The translations under genes were made by a program, and so were the position numbers. From Amphibalanus amphitrite (lineage: Eukaryota; Arthropoda; Thecostraca; Balanomorpha; Balanidae): a DNA stretch of 64,000 bases. How positions within the stretch are numbered: the first letter of the stretch is position 1; each line of letters begins with the position of its first letter. Shown here one piece after another: positions 21,592-33,864 of this stretch. The DNA is taken from positions 129,983 through 193,982 of the forward strand of contig NW_024882777.1 in the NCBI RefSeq assembly GCF_019059575.1, in the 5' to 3' direction. Below the pieces are notes generated by a model. It did no database searches, had not been told where the DNA came from, and worked only from the letters and a program-made list of their open reading frames with translations.

Positions 21592-24295
21592 AGACGGATT
21601 ATTCAAATGCCAAATGTTATATAACATTGAACTTGCAATGAAACAGAGATTAATATGCATTTTTGAAATTTCGAAAAATACGCTATTTTTGATATATGAC
21701 ATATCGAGTTTTCTTTCATTTGTATTTTTTGGACTTTGGGACCAAATTTTTTTGAAGTTTTATTTCTTTAAAAAAATATTTGGTTCATTGTTAAGAAGTA
21801 TGCAAAAAATTAGGAAGGTGTTCTTTCTGTAAATGTATTTATTTTACGTCACGATAACGGTTTCGAATAGTGATTTCGGGAGGGGAGCTTACAAATGGCG
21901 TGGTAAAGCTGCCTAGTGACATCACGGGTTACTGAAATTTCAATTTAAGTCTGAGTCATCTGAAAAAAAAGTGAAAAGAGGGTCCATCCAACCCTCTTTC
22001 CTATAAGCGCGAGGGTGAAAAAGGCTGTTTGGTTCTGACATTGTTTTGCACGCCAATGACCATAGCTGTCCGAGATGAAAGTTACAGGACGCATACATAG
22101 TGTGCTCCAGAGGTCTCACAACTTGTATATCTGGGAATTTGTCAAGGTTACATGAGGTCAGGTCGGTCACGTGACATCACTGTCATAAATAAATGGGGAA
22201 ATATAAAAAACTGTTATTTTGGCGCTGAGAATGATCTAAAACTATCCCACGTACATGGTATCGTGATTTCATGCACTCCTTGCAAAGTCCAATGCTTTAC
22301 TTTTGCATTGTTAACCTTGCGTGACGTCATTTATGACGTCACTAGGGTCGTACGAGTTTTTCGTCAATAACTCCTGATCAAATGGCGCTAGAGAGTCGGG
22401 AAAGCCACCAATGGACTCGGGGAGACCTTCCGAATCGAATGATATGCCATTTGATACAATTTGCCCAGCTTCGTGACCTGAGGGGCTCTGACCTGACCTT
22501 GACCCGAGGTCAACTACTTAACCCGCGCACCGACGGGGGGGGGGCGGATATCCGCCCCCCCCCTGAGGTTTTTCGCGAATAGCGGGAAAACCGCGGCGCG
22601 TAGCGCCGCGAAATTTGGTATGACTATAACCCCATCAATTTTACACATGGTGTGCAAGTTTGAACCTCCTACCTTTTAAGGTCAGGTCACCAGGTCACTT
22701 TGAATGACCCAACCTCAAGTCACTTTTTTGCAACTTTGTCACCGTGCCAGAGCTACAGTAGATGTCGGAGGCCTTTGAAAGTCGCAGGATATTATTAGGT
22801 CATTAGTAGCTACAATTTGTGTATCTCGGAATTTTGATATCGGTGACCTAAGGTCAGGTCAATTTCGCGACCTCCCCATTATAAGTCAATGGGGGAAAAA
22901 TCAACTCCCTGTTTTTACCACTAAAACGGGTCGGAATGGCCCCACATACCATACATGACTTCATATACGATCAACCTTCACTACCTTGAGGTCTGTTTTG
23001 CTGTTGGGCAGCTGTGAGGTCATGTGACGTCATCAAAGGTCACCAAAGGTTTTTGGCCAATAACTCCGTACAGGAACAAGATACAGACGCGTGGATGGTC
23101 TCATTGTGTTCAGCTCGTCAAGACGCATCGAATGATATACATGATGACCTCGAGGTCACGTGACCTGAGGTCAACCTTTGACCTTGACCTTTCGAGGTCA
23201 ACATATATATCATTCGATGCGGATTGACGAGAGGATCACGATGATGCCCTTAGTTTGTTCCTATCTTGACTAATTCGAAAGTTATTCGAGAAAAACTCTC
23301 TCCATATCTAGCGCCGCCATTTTGACCTTTTCGACCCCTGTGACGTCATCTTTGACCTGACCTGAAAATGACCTTAGAAAAATTGTAGATCTTGGCCGTG
23401 CGTATCCGATGCCGTTTACCGCTTGTCGCTATCTTGCTTCGTTCTCGAGATCTCAGGGGGGGGCGGTCATCCGCCCCCCCCGTCGTCGGTGCGAAGTTGG
23501 CGCAGACCCCCGTCGGTGCGCGGGTTAAGTTGATCTCACCCTAGCAAAAAGTATACCATTCGATGCACCTGAGCTAGGCGAACACAATGATGCCAAAATC
23601 GTGGCTCTGCGGCCATTTTTTGCGAAGTTATTCACTAAAAACCGAACCCGTAACTTCAGTCACGTGACCTGACCTCAGACGCTACCGGTTAACCTGAGAC
23701 CTTAAAATCGGGTACCAATCGCTGCGACTTGTAACGGCACACACGCTCGTTTTTTTCGCGAGGCTCTAGGTCTATTAGAAACGAAACGGCGTGCTGGGGT
23801 CCTATCAACCCCTCCGAAACCCATTTTGTTTGCGGGAAAATTAGGAACTTATAGAAAGAACACCTTTCTATTTTTTTGCATGTCGATTTGCAATGACATG
23901 AAGTTTATTTGGAAAAAATAAAAATATGAAAAATTTTGGTCCCAAAAGTCATTAGAGGCAAATGAAAAAAAGTTTAAGGTTTTTGCTCAACAATGAAATT
24001 TTTTCTTTGGAATTTTTAAATAGCAATATTAATTTTTGATTCATCGCAAGCTTAGTGTTGTTTACTTTTTGTTGGTTGCTTAACCCGTTCTTGAGTTAGG
24101 TATAGGCCATCAAACTCACCGTTACATACCGAAGTTAAAAAAATGTAATGCAATATAACTCAAAAAGTTTTGATCTGAGAAGTCTGATATTTTGCCAGGC
24201 GTCTTTGGGGCCTATGATTACCCATAGGACTAATTTTCATTAAAATCTGAGAGATGAGGGTGACGGGCCTGGTACGATCTATCGTGGAATGCCCC
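21592..24295. mobile_element. Foldback-type element FB2 with inserted MITE
   Basis: From 21592 (AAGACGGATTATTCAAATGC) to the right terminus ...GATCTATCGTGGAATGCCCC (24295) this copy follows FB1 closely. The first 215 bp of the left arm, including the GGGGCATTCC terminus, are missing. The core matches FB1 up to CAACTACTTAA, where a 1-kb TTAA element is inserted; it resumes at GTTGATCTCACCCTAG. The paired TGACGTCA sites are conserved. It is non-coding. Confidence 0.82.
22522..23524. mobile_element. TTAA-type MITE E4, insertion proven by empty site
   Basis: Complete element between TTAA copies at 22518-22521 and 23525-23528. Left end CCCGCGCACCGACGGGGG. The right end read outward-in is the same terminus followed by a second GCACCGACG tag. 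G-run/C-run hairpins are GGCGGATATCCGCC (22541-22555) and GGCGGTCATCCGCC (23462-23475). The sister foldback copy has an uninterrupted ACTTAAGT at 2729-2736, proving both the insertion and the TTAA duplication. The interior carries many AGGTCA/TGACCT words and no coding frame. Confidence 0.92.
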
Positions 24296-25034
24296 ATTTG
24301 CTTATTTCTTGGAGCTCCTTGTATTGCTTTTAGAGCCGGGCCAAAGCTGATTATGTGTTATGGCAGCCAGTACACGAAGGCAGTTGATGCGGAGCACACA
24401 TTGCACACGGATAGGTGCAGGAAGATAACCGTACACGTGATACAGTGCACGCCCGTACACATATGTAGCCCGGTACACGTATGTCATAGAGCTGCGGCAG
24501 CTCGTACACGCCACCCGTTCAGTCAGTCTCCGGCGACCCGGCCGCGGTACAACGGTCGGCGCCGACGACATCCGATGGCTCACCGCTGGCCACCGACCGG
24601 TCCTTTGTCCCGCGAGCGGCCCGGCTCCTCCGCTAATAACTAAAATATCCAGCAAATAGGGCCGGCCCCACCGCTCGGACATTATCCCAGTTGGTGCGAA
24701 TAAAGGCTGTCAGTGTGACAAACGGCTCCGACTGGACCATAATAACGCCGGCGGCATCGGCGGCGGTGCGCCGCGTCATTAGCGCGCCGCATTTGTCATC
24801 AGCATGCGCCGCGAATGTCGCCACAAGGCAGGGACGCGCGCCGGCGCCGGCACCAGCCAGCACGCGCACAATCACGCTCTGAGGAATTAGTTTATTTGCG
24901 CGACTCAATCTGCCAGCTTCCCAGACATGAGGCTCCTAAATCAGACTATCACCCCAAATACATACAGATACCAAAATGTCAAACCAATTCGAGAAAAAAA
25001 AAGTAAGGGGTTGCAAAACGTCTCAGTCTTCATT
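24296..25034. other. Unclassified spacer
   Basis: GC-rich in its middle (24480-24860), with GTACACG(T/C) words repeated at 24370-24510. Open frames overlap on both strands and show no family motif. Confidence 0.45.
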
Positions 25035-25235
25035 ACATGCCCTAGTTTTGTTTTGTTGGGTTAGGCCCTTTCGGTCCAGTAAGACCATTTCAGAGCCGGG
25101 AGGATGATAGAATATAGGGGGAGACATTGGTCTGGGCAGGCACCCTAGTGAGTCGCTGGGGCTGAGCCCGTCCGAAGACAGGCCACCCAGCCCCAAGGCA
25201 CTCACTGCACCCGGCTACGGGGTGCGCTCCCTCGG
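25035..25235 (-). mobile_element. SINE-like repeat copy
   Basis: Read on the minus strand it runs CCCGTAGCCGGGTGCAGTGA ... GCTCAGCCCCAGCGACTCAC ... GACCAATGTCTCC ... CGGCTCTGAAATGGTCTTAC and ends in CCCAACAAAACAAAAC. The same order of segments is at 40190-40560 on the plus strand. The A-rich tail and short, non-coding body fit a SINE. No A/B boxes are visible in this copy. Confidence 0.55.
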
Positions 25236-25576
25236 GAGCAGCGGTGCTGCTCCGAGGGAGCAGCCCGCATGAGACAAAGTTGCCTGTCCAGCCCGGAGGG
25301 GGGTGGCGGTGTGGAGGAGAAGGATTTCAGTATCCTGAGGATAGAAGCATGGAACGGTTGTAATGCCCTAGTGCTTTTGCTCTTATTCATCTGCCCGCCG
25401 AGCGTGCCAGGTATCGAGTTTTGGTGGTTTTTCCCCAACCTACGATTTTCATGAGTTACGAGGTTTTGAGTGATCCCCGTCAGCGAATAAGCGGTCGGCG
25501 AAGTTTGACGATCGCCGGCCGGCAGAGCGGTGGCCAATAAGCCATTCTCCCGGCGCCCGATGGTCTGATGAAAAGG

Positions 25577-25585
25577 CATACGGCG

Positions 25586-25656
<71 letters not shown>

Positions 25657-25773
25657 GGGGGGGTTGAGAGGGAGATGGAGAGAGAGGGGGAGGGAGGCAG
25701 GGAGGGAGAGAGGTAGAGGGGAGGGAGGAAAGAGAGAGCGGAAGGGAAGGAAAGAGGAAGGGAAGAATAGGGA

Positions 25774-25839
<66 letters not shown>

Positions 25840-25907
25840 AAGGGAAGAGAAGTTGGAAGAAAAAAGATGCGAGAGAGAGGAGAGAGAGAGAGAGAGAGGG
25901 GGGAGAG
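25577..25907 (+). repeat. GA-rich polypurine tract
   Basis: Two long (GA)n runs, 25588-25655 and about 25777-25838, are linked by nearly pure purine DNA. Long serine/leucine and arginine/glutamate open frames across it are translation artefacts of the dinucleotide repeat. Confidence 0.9.
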
Positions 25908-25910
25908 CAC

Positions 25911-26605
25911 TTAGCTAGCACATGCGCTGCCTCTGTGCTGTTCTGAGTTCTGACTGGTTGTTTTGGCGTCATACCCACTCTCCCGCCTCTTCCCGTCCCG
26001 TCTCGACCCGTCGAAGCGACAAGACGGTAGTGCTCGCTCACTGTTCGCGCATCAAATCCGCCCAGTTGATGACCGGACCGAGTTTTTCGACAGTACTCCG
26101 GCGTCGCGCTGCCGGCCGGTCGGGATTTCGGTCGGTTGCATTCGCAAGGAGCCGGCCAATGCTCTTGGGAGCACGTCGCCGACGACAAAAATGGCTGATG
26201 AGGTCGGAACTTGGTTCGCCCACGCCGACTTGAGCACGCCAGAATGCTTCCGCGCTGGTCAAGGGTGGAAAGTCGCGGCGACTTGCTGATTGGTTTCGAT
26301 GGAGTTCACGCATCAACTGTCAATAATTGACGACTACCTACCATTGGGTGATTATTTATTTTATTTGAACTTGCTCGGTATGTAAGCGCAGACATTTCCG
26401 AAGTGTTCGTACTTACATACTATCAAGTAATTAATATGCTCGAATTTCTAATCGAATTAATTGCGTGAATCGTGAATCCAACTTGGACCCGTTAGATGGA
26501 CCCGTTAGAGCACTGTTAGGCGTTTACTATCCGATTGCATACCTGCGGCATTCGTCCAGAACTCCCAGAGAGCGCCCTTCCCTCAGCCGCCCCGCTCCCA
26601 CATTA
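25911..26605. other. Spacer, no gene recognised
   Basis: GC-rich until about 26290, then AT-rich. Overlapping open frames on both strands (25922-26316) have no recognisable motifs. Confidence 0.4.
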
Positions 26606-27522
26606 GGGGAGAGGAGGGAGAATTGGGACGCAGGATAATAGGGACACGCCAATATCTAAAAAATGGACAGCATCCTTGCACGATTATTGCCTTTACCTTT
26701 TGATTCTATGTGTCATGCAACGATGGGAAGCCTCAGCAACCCTTTTGTGGCCGTCGTTTGGGCTGTGCTGGCTGAGCACAAAAAAACTTGTTTTTTCGAG
26801 TGCTATTCTGAGTTGTCTGTGCATTGCATATGACAAACTATCTTTCTTTCAACATGGTACGATGTTAGATTAACACCGTCCTTATGCGATTGCTAGTTTG
26901 TATGAACACGCTCTGTAACTGATAAATGACAAAAAAATGCGTGATTTGTTATGGAGGTGTTGTGGGAGAATAGGGACACCAAATGGTAAAAACGGTAAAG
27001 TGGTGCAAAAATATGTGTTTTTACCTTCGTGTTTTGGAAGGGGTTGCAGCTGCACCCTTAACCACAAATACATCAAAGCGAAGACCAGAAAGTCTTACTC
27101 TGGTAGGAAAATGTGCATTTTATGGGAACATCGTAATCGTGAAAGACAATCCCGGCATTTAACGAAACAGATAGTGTGAAGATAAGTTCCAATGTATCAA
27201 ATGATTGCCTATAAACATAGACACGACAAATAATTCGAGATAGAGTCATCCCAATACCCGATTTTTATATGTCCCAATTCAGCTTCGTGTCTGTCCCTTG
27301 TCTCCTTGCATGTGTCCCTATTCTCCTGAAAATGAGTGTTTTTGTTTTTGTCCACATATAGCTACATCATTGCACAGGCTCGCTATTTTATGATGGCATA
27401 ATGCAGAGAAATGGTGGACCTTTTATTGGCGCTGCGCAAAGCAGCTTGGCTACAATACCTGCCAAATAATACCTCAATGAACATGGCCTGAGAAATAAGT
27501 CCCAATTCTCCCGCCTCTCCCC
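26606..27522. mobile_element. TIR element G, TA-flanked
   Basis: The left terminus GGGGAGAGGAGGGAGAATTG and the right terminus CAATTCTCCCGCCTCTCCCC are inverted repeats with one mismatch in about 24 bp, and TA lies on both sides. The interior repeats AATAGGGACAC/GTCCCTATTCTCCTG-like words but has no transposase. The terminal style resembles F1/F2, suggesting a related non-autonomous TA-targeting group; the superfamily is not assigned. Confidence 0.75.
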
Positions 27523-27524
27523 TA

Positions 27525-27861
27525 CCCAATAACATCGATCCTTTCTGCCGGCCCCGCTAACAATATATAGGTGGCAACAAATTCGGCCATTAGGAGAGCA
27601 CCGAGATTTAGCGGGCCGTCGGAGCAGCTCGTCGGCCGGTCGGAGGGGGGGGGGAGGGGGAGGGGGGGAGGGGGGGTTGACGTGATCCGCCACCACCGCC
27701 ATCGACCGGTCTTTCACCACAGACCCCACACATAAACCGTCTTCTCTCGGCATTGCAGAAGATCACACCTACGCAGGCTTGGGCAGATCAATTTCATCAT
27801 TACATCTCCCTTATTCCTTTACTCTAATAGAAGTTGCATTAATGACTTGGTTTTCACATAC
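27525..27861. other. Spacer with G-run tract
   Basis: A GGAGGGGGGGG-type run at 27641-27677 is the only notable element. Nothing else was recognised. Confidence 0.5.
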
Positions 27862-27865
27862 TTAA

Positions 27866-28895
27866 CCCTCGCCCTGGCAGGGCATTTTTCATAACACGGC
27901 TTGGCAGGGGGGGGGGGTCGATGCGACCCCCCCCTCGCGATTGGCTCCTATGGCACCTAGAAACACCAAATTTGGTAGGTAGGTGGGCCCCCTGGAGTTC
28001 TCGCCCCTGTGCAAATTTGGTTGCTCTAGGTCAATATTTAGGGGGGTTTTGGGGGGTATATATGAATTCGCTAAAAACAGGTCAAAAGTTTTTCGCTTAT
28101 AACTTTTGATCTAATTAAGATAGAGGAAAAAGAAAAGCACCAGTGAACTCAGCACGTCAAGGCGCGTCGAATGATATACTTTTTAGCTTGTTTAAGTGTA
28201 CTTAAAGTTTTTCTTAATTTTTAAGTAAACTTAAATTTATAAATTAAGTTCAAGTTAACCAAATTGCGTCATATCGTATATCATTCGATTCGGCTGATCA
28301 CCAGGAACACAATGATACCATTTTTTAAGCTCTAGCGTCATTATGTGCCAAGTTATTGACAAAAACGTCATTTGACCTCAGTTAACCTCATTTGACCTGA
28401 CCCATGGATAAGTACACCAAACAAAGAAGCACCAAGTGACCTGCTGTTAAGTACTGTGATTTCAAAGCACAAAAATGATAGAACGAAGCGGATAACTCCA
28501 GTATTTTCCGAATTTAGTAATTTCCCATAGGCTTAACATTACGACGTAATGGCCTCTAACTGACCTCAGGTCAGTGACCTCAAAAAACCCGAACTATATG
28601 TTATACAACTCGGTGAACTTAGCACATCCTGAAAGTTTGAAGGAAATCAGTCCAAAACTGTGAGTTGGACAGGTGCAAAAAGAAAATTGAAATTTGACCA
28701 TGACCTTGTACCGGTTTTTCTGACCTGGTGACCTGACCCAAGGTCACCCGGACCTGAAATTTTCAGGTCATATGTAAAAAGGTTGCCCCATAGGCTGTGC
28801 CAAATTTGGCGGCGCTGCGCGCCGCCGTTTTCACGCTATCTTCGAAAAACCTTAGGGGGGGGTCGCATCGACCCCCCCCCCTGCCAGGGCGAGGG
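27866..28895. mobile_element. TTAA-type MITE E1, complete 1,030 bp
   Basis: TTAA lies on both sides (27862-27865 and 28896-28899). The left end is CCCTCGCCCTGGCAGG, then an 18-bp spacer and a second tag CTTGGCAGG. The right end (outward-in) is CCCTCGCCCTGGCAGG directly followed by G-run DNA. Both ends carry the same hairpin core GTCGATGCGAC / GTCGCATCGAC between G- and C-runs. The interior is non-coding with multiple TGACCT words and a GGCGGCGCTGCGCGCCGCC palindrome at 28809-28827. Confidence 0.9.
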
Positions 28896-28899
28896 TTAA

Positions 28900-31800
28900 T
28901 TTGTTACGAAACACTCCTAGCAGTTTCTACGGCAAACAAATTAATTCAACACCTTATCGTGCCGCTTTTGTCACAATCAGTGGTGATTTGGACTGAAAGA
29001 AATATCAGGCACGCTAAAGCTATTATTTTTCTATTCTTTTTATAGCCACTTAAGTGTCGCCCCTAGGGTTTGGCGAGCGGGCGGCGGTGGCGGAGGAGGG
29101 AGAGGGAGGGGGAGTGTGGTGAGATCACGGAGATAGAGCAGAACACCGAGCCTTTGTGCCTCTGTCTCCGCCGCCACTGCTGCCGCCGGCCTTTTGCCGC
29201 CCCCACCGATGGAAGAGACCGAGGTGGTAGGCAGAGGGTCACGACAGTCACGTCGACACACTCGACTGTGCCCTCAGCGGAGAGATTCGTCTGGGACAAG
29301 GCGTTTGGAATGACTCCTGCTACGATACTTTGTGAGTGCGCTCCACTATTCCAGCGCCGATGACCTTCACACTTTGAGCTCCCTGAAAAACCGAATATCG
29401 TCATCATCCCTAAAGGAGCAGGTCTTGTAACAATGCAAATTGCAGAGCTCACCTCCCATTGCAGGGTGAGATCAGGGCACAAGTGCTCCAGCACGCCCGG
29501 TAGACAGAGCTCCGTCTGGAGTGAGGTTACAACAGAACGCCCGGTGTGGTTGGCGCGGCAGCCAGACATGACCGATGGGTAGGATTACCACTGAAAATCC
29601 ACATCCATCTGGAATTTATCTTCTTCATTGAACTAGATTGGACATTTGAACAAGGCATGGAGGCAATGGCTCAAAAGGTAGGAAAATCGAATTCTGGAGT
29701 TGGCTTTCTAATTTCATAGAAATCCCAAAACGCATATGAATGATAGGTACTTTATCATCCATAGTTATAAAGACAATGAACTTAAAGAAGATTTCTGCTC
29801 AGCCCCGTCTTTCAGTTCCTTCTGTCGATTTGTCTAATATTGTCGGGCGACGTTACCTGGCCGAGAGATTTTAATGTTATTGATGGCATCGGTTAGACAG
29901 ATTTACGAGCCTAATATTTCTAATGATTTTTTCCCGCGACAGTAAATTGAAACCCAGCCGAAACGTGGACCGATTTTACATCACTTGGTGGCATTAACCT
30001 GATGGAGCTCCGCCGCAGAACGTTACATTACGCTCTAAGCCGCAAGCAGCGCATGTTAATCTTACGTAGACGGGACGGCATAAAGCTTATACATCCCGAG
30101 ATCAAATAGTGAAGACACAGTGCGAAGGTATACGCTTCACTCACGTCTGTCTGAATTGTTGGTCTTTCCGTCCTGTGCAAGGAACACACATCATGGATCA
30201 TATCTCCCTAAATTTAATTAAAAAGAAACACACAAAATACGCCGATGACCAACATTTGTTAAAGACTGTATAATTAGAAGTTGTTTAGGCAGGCGGGCCA
30301 TTTACAATTATTTACATCCACCAATAAGGATTATAATCAAATGTGTGTGAGAGTACGATGTACTCTCACACCCATGACTAAGCAATGAATGCGGAACGTT
30401 GGGTAATTTCTTGCGTTTTTATTCCTTTTAAAATCAATTCAAAAGTTTAGACCATGCATGCACTTATATGTCACATCCAGCAATAATTTGTTACTGCAAT
30501 TTACACCCATTACAATTTGTACTCACCAGTTTTCTCTTGTCATGCGTGTGAACCCAAGACCTAGTAATTTTCATGAACATATACCTCGACTCGCCCTACG
30601 TTCCAGAAAATTTCGCTGAGCATGTACAGAAGCACCCTTCATCTCGACACGACAAAATACAATAAGACGGTGGTTCTATTCAGGATACAGTTTATCTCTC
30701 GCGTGGCAGTTGGTCCATTGTGCATAAAGGAAAATATGGTGTGAGCATTTCGTTTCGACTGGGATCTCGGTCATTTTGAGGCACGGCGCCGCGTTGATGC
30801 CATCTGCAGACTCTGACAGATGTGGGGACGACACGCGCCGACATATCCCAGAGCCACCCTGGCTCACGGGGTGTCCGGTAGGGTACGGATACGCATCGAG
30901 AGGAGCTAGCAGGGTGCACAAGCCCAACGCCACCTTAGCTCACGGATTGGGGATGCCATAATAGACGGATTGGTCAGGAGTCAGGAGCGGACCGTATCGT
31001 AACAGATGGATTGGAAAAGGCGTAACGTAACTAACGGATTGCGTGCACGGCGGTAACGTACTGGTGAGGCTAGTCTTAAAAGCCAGCGTCCGGGCATACC
31101 GAGCATACGAGTTGGGATGGACCTTACGGAAGGCTGACGGATTGTGCCCGCCGTGAGAGTCTCCGTACGTCACAGCCCGGGACGTAACATACGGATGAGG
31201 CCGACCGTAACATACGGATTGTGTCCGCCGTGAGAGTCGGCGTTGGGCAGAGCCCGGAGCGTGAGAGAGCGTCACCTGAGACGGCCGTCACATTAATTTG
31301 CCGCTTTATCACGGTTTGTGTGCGGCCCCCGGGCCAGCGCCATAGCCGCGGGGCATTTTTCAATCAGGCCGGCGGGCATTGTGCGGCGCCTCCGGCCGAC
31401 TGCCGACTGACACGAACACCGGCGGCGAGCTGACACAAATCTGACGCACCACCGCGCCACCCGCCGCGGCGCCGTGCCGGTTCACCCTGCTTCTCACAGC
31501 CGCTGACACTGGCCGCGTCCGCAGCCAAATCACGGCTTCAATCACAGGCCGCAGAGCTACGAACGGTATAGCTGAGTGAAATGGAAATTGATGTTCGTGG
31601 TGGCTGGAAAATGAGAAAAACACTGACAACCCTCAGTCTATAGGTGTAACAACTTTTTGCCTCGTTTCATGTACTTGAGAGTGGCTGGTCACGAGCAACC
31701 AAAAATTAGGTGGATCGATTGGGATTTTGGTGATCCTCTGCCAAGCATAAGTGTGTCTCCCTCTCCCGAAGGAACCGCCGCCAACCGATATTGAACTCAA

Positions 31801-33534
31801 GGGTTAACCCATGTCAACACAGGCCTATCCCCATGGGACTACTCGAGCTAGATGCACCTCCTCGAAATGTAGAGCTCGCAGCTCCGCAACTCACGAAGGT
31901 CAGCGAGGTCAAAACGCCCGACATCTTCGAAGATCCGAAGCTAGTCTATGCAGCGATACTTGACCTTTACCCTAGATATTCTGGGAGATATAAACATATC
32001 TGTTAAATGTAACCCTCTCGCTACCGTCTCATGGCTTCTATGTACGAGTACTTGTATGTATACTGCCAATGACGGAGGGCCGGCAGCCCTGTTCTGACCC
32101 GTCCTTCTGACCTGGCCGCCGGGCCAGCCGGCCGGCCGGCCGGCGCCACTGGCCATTAACAACAGCAGAGCTGGGCGTGTCCCCGCCAGTACATATTTGA
32201 TGACCTCCCAGGGGACAGCGGCGGCACGCAACGCTGCTCTCCCAATTAATTAGTGGCCGCCAGAAATGTTTTGATTGAATGAACTTGAATGATATACATA
32301 GTGGGACACACACTGTGGAAACTCAAGCAAGATCTTGAGAAGCTAGACAAGAGCGTGCAGTTAAGCGCACTCGCTTTAATTTGAGAAACAGTAAACCTTA
32401 ACTAGTATAAAGCAGATAAGGTCACATGCAAAATGCATGACATTTCCCTTGATGTATTGCTGCATCCCACGCCCATGCACATACAGTAGGTTCAATTCGA
32501 ATTCAAATCCATCGGCGTTGGAGCCGGCGGGGGCTGGGGAGGTCATGGACTTTCCAATTTGGGGCAGTAATCCTTAGCATTCCTTTGAAAAACTAGGGTT
32601 TTCATGCAAGGTTTCAAAGAATCAGTACGGAAAAGTGAGCACTAAGACTGTGAAAAAGTGCTCTATGAGAGTTGTGTTTCCGAGTGATAATACAGCTTTG
32701 CTCCACCGACCCCTTTGAGCCTTCTGCGTTTAGACTTTAGCTTGAAGAAAATAATTATAACAGCGCGCTTCAGCAAATCAGTTCAACCACGGAAATACAT
32801 AGTCTGTGCTAAACGCCTAACTGAGTTTCGTTTTCGTCTTTCCTCATATTCGACCCTTGGGTAAATTAAGGCTACAATAAGCGTTGTTTGAGATTTCGTC
32901 TTAAAAAATTAAGAGCCCAGCTCGGACAAGCTCCGGTTAAGTCAAAATTTCAAAAGTCAAAAGGGCAGAGTTCATCGAAGCTCAAAAGCTACCGATAACG
33001 TTTCTCAACCTCTTACTTCTGTTCTTGCGACATCAGACATGCCCGTTAAAGGTCGCTTTGCGCATGTTTCATCTTTCACGGAAAATATAAAAATATGTGA
33101 AGAAAGCTTTGCCAATTTCTTAAAAACAATTTCATGTAATTTACGAATGTGCAAAAGGGTCGTAAGGCTTGTTTCAAATATGTTGAAGTCTTATGAATAA
33201 TTCCATTATTTTGTAATATATTATCGCCAATTTCCTTCATCAAACACCGCAACGTGGCAAGTCGGTAACAAAAAGCAGCCCGAAGCCATTCATGCCGCTA
33301 TTGATGAATTTCTTTGCGACTCCGGCATTTACCAGATTATCTGGATAAAAAGGTCATAGGTATTCTATGAGTTTGCTGTTATAATCGAGGCCGATTTTTA
33401 GAGGGCAGTCGTTAGACATTCGTGGACATCCAATATAGGATGCGTCCTCATCAGTTTTGTGTGCTTTATTCTTTTTAAGCTTATTTTCGCATAACCACCC
33501 ACGAAGTGGCGGGCTCCTGCTCCAGTGCTCTTAC
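28900..33534. other. Intergenic stretch, no gene recognised
   Basis: There is a GC-rich patch with purine runs at 29070-29230 and a perfect hairpin GTGTGAGAGTAC-GAT-GTACTCTCACAC at 30345-30371. A degenerate repeat around ACGGATTGTG(T/C)CCGCCGTGAG occurs at 31137 and 31214. GC-rich DNA spans 31240-31520 and a (GGCC)n run is near 32108-32142. Open frames of 60-170 codons overlap on opposite strands and carry no motif I recognise. Confidence 0.45.
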
Positions 33535-33616
33535 TTGTTTATTTGTTTATTTGTTTATTAGGCATTGTCAGCCACAGGCAAAACCCAATGACGGCTGAGG
33601 TCAAAGTAAAATATAA

Positions 33617-33648
33617 ACACGCACACGCACACACACACACACACACAA
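33617..33648 (+). repeat. (CA)n microsatellite in LINE 3' region
   Basis: Alternating CA units with two GCAC interruptions, within the LINE 3' untranslated segment. Confidence 0.85.
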
Positions 33649-33864
33649 GACACACACTATTTCATCACACCTGCCTACGCACATGCATATGCCTAAACCC
33701 ACCGCAGACAAAAACCGCGGGACACTTTAAGACAGCAATAGCTCGTATAAAAGTGGCAAAAGGCCAAAACACTGAGATACAATAAAAAAGGAACAATAAA
33801 ATGACACATGATCTGTAAAAAATGCAAAAGATAAAGATAATGCAAACAATAGCAGCCTACGTGA

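Noticed and set aside
5031..24299. Single foldback element split by 16 kb, based on ATTT outside the left end at 5035 and the right end at 24295
   Set aside because: The arm at 5035-5425 overlaps sequence still present in the 21592 copy, so they are different copies; a 4-bp match is easily chance.
25202..26188. Long minus-strand open frame (328 codons) with leucine/serine runs
   Set aside because: The middle is a direct translation of the (GA)n/(TC)n microsatellite and the flanks carry no motif; the opposite strand is open too.
29063..29569. 168-codon minus-strand frame
   Set aside because: Includes low-complexity GC-rich DNA, lacks family motifs and is overlapped by an open frame on the other strand.
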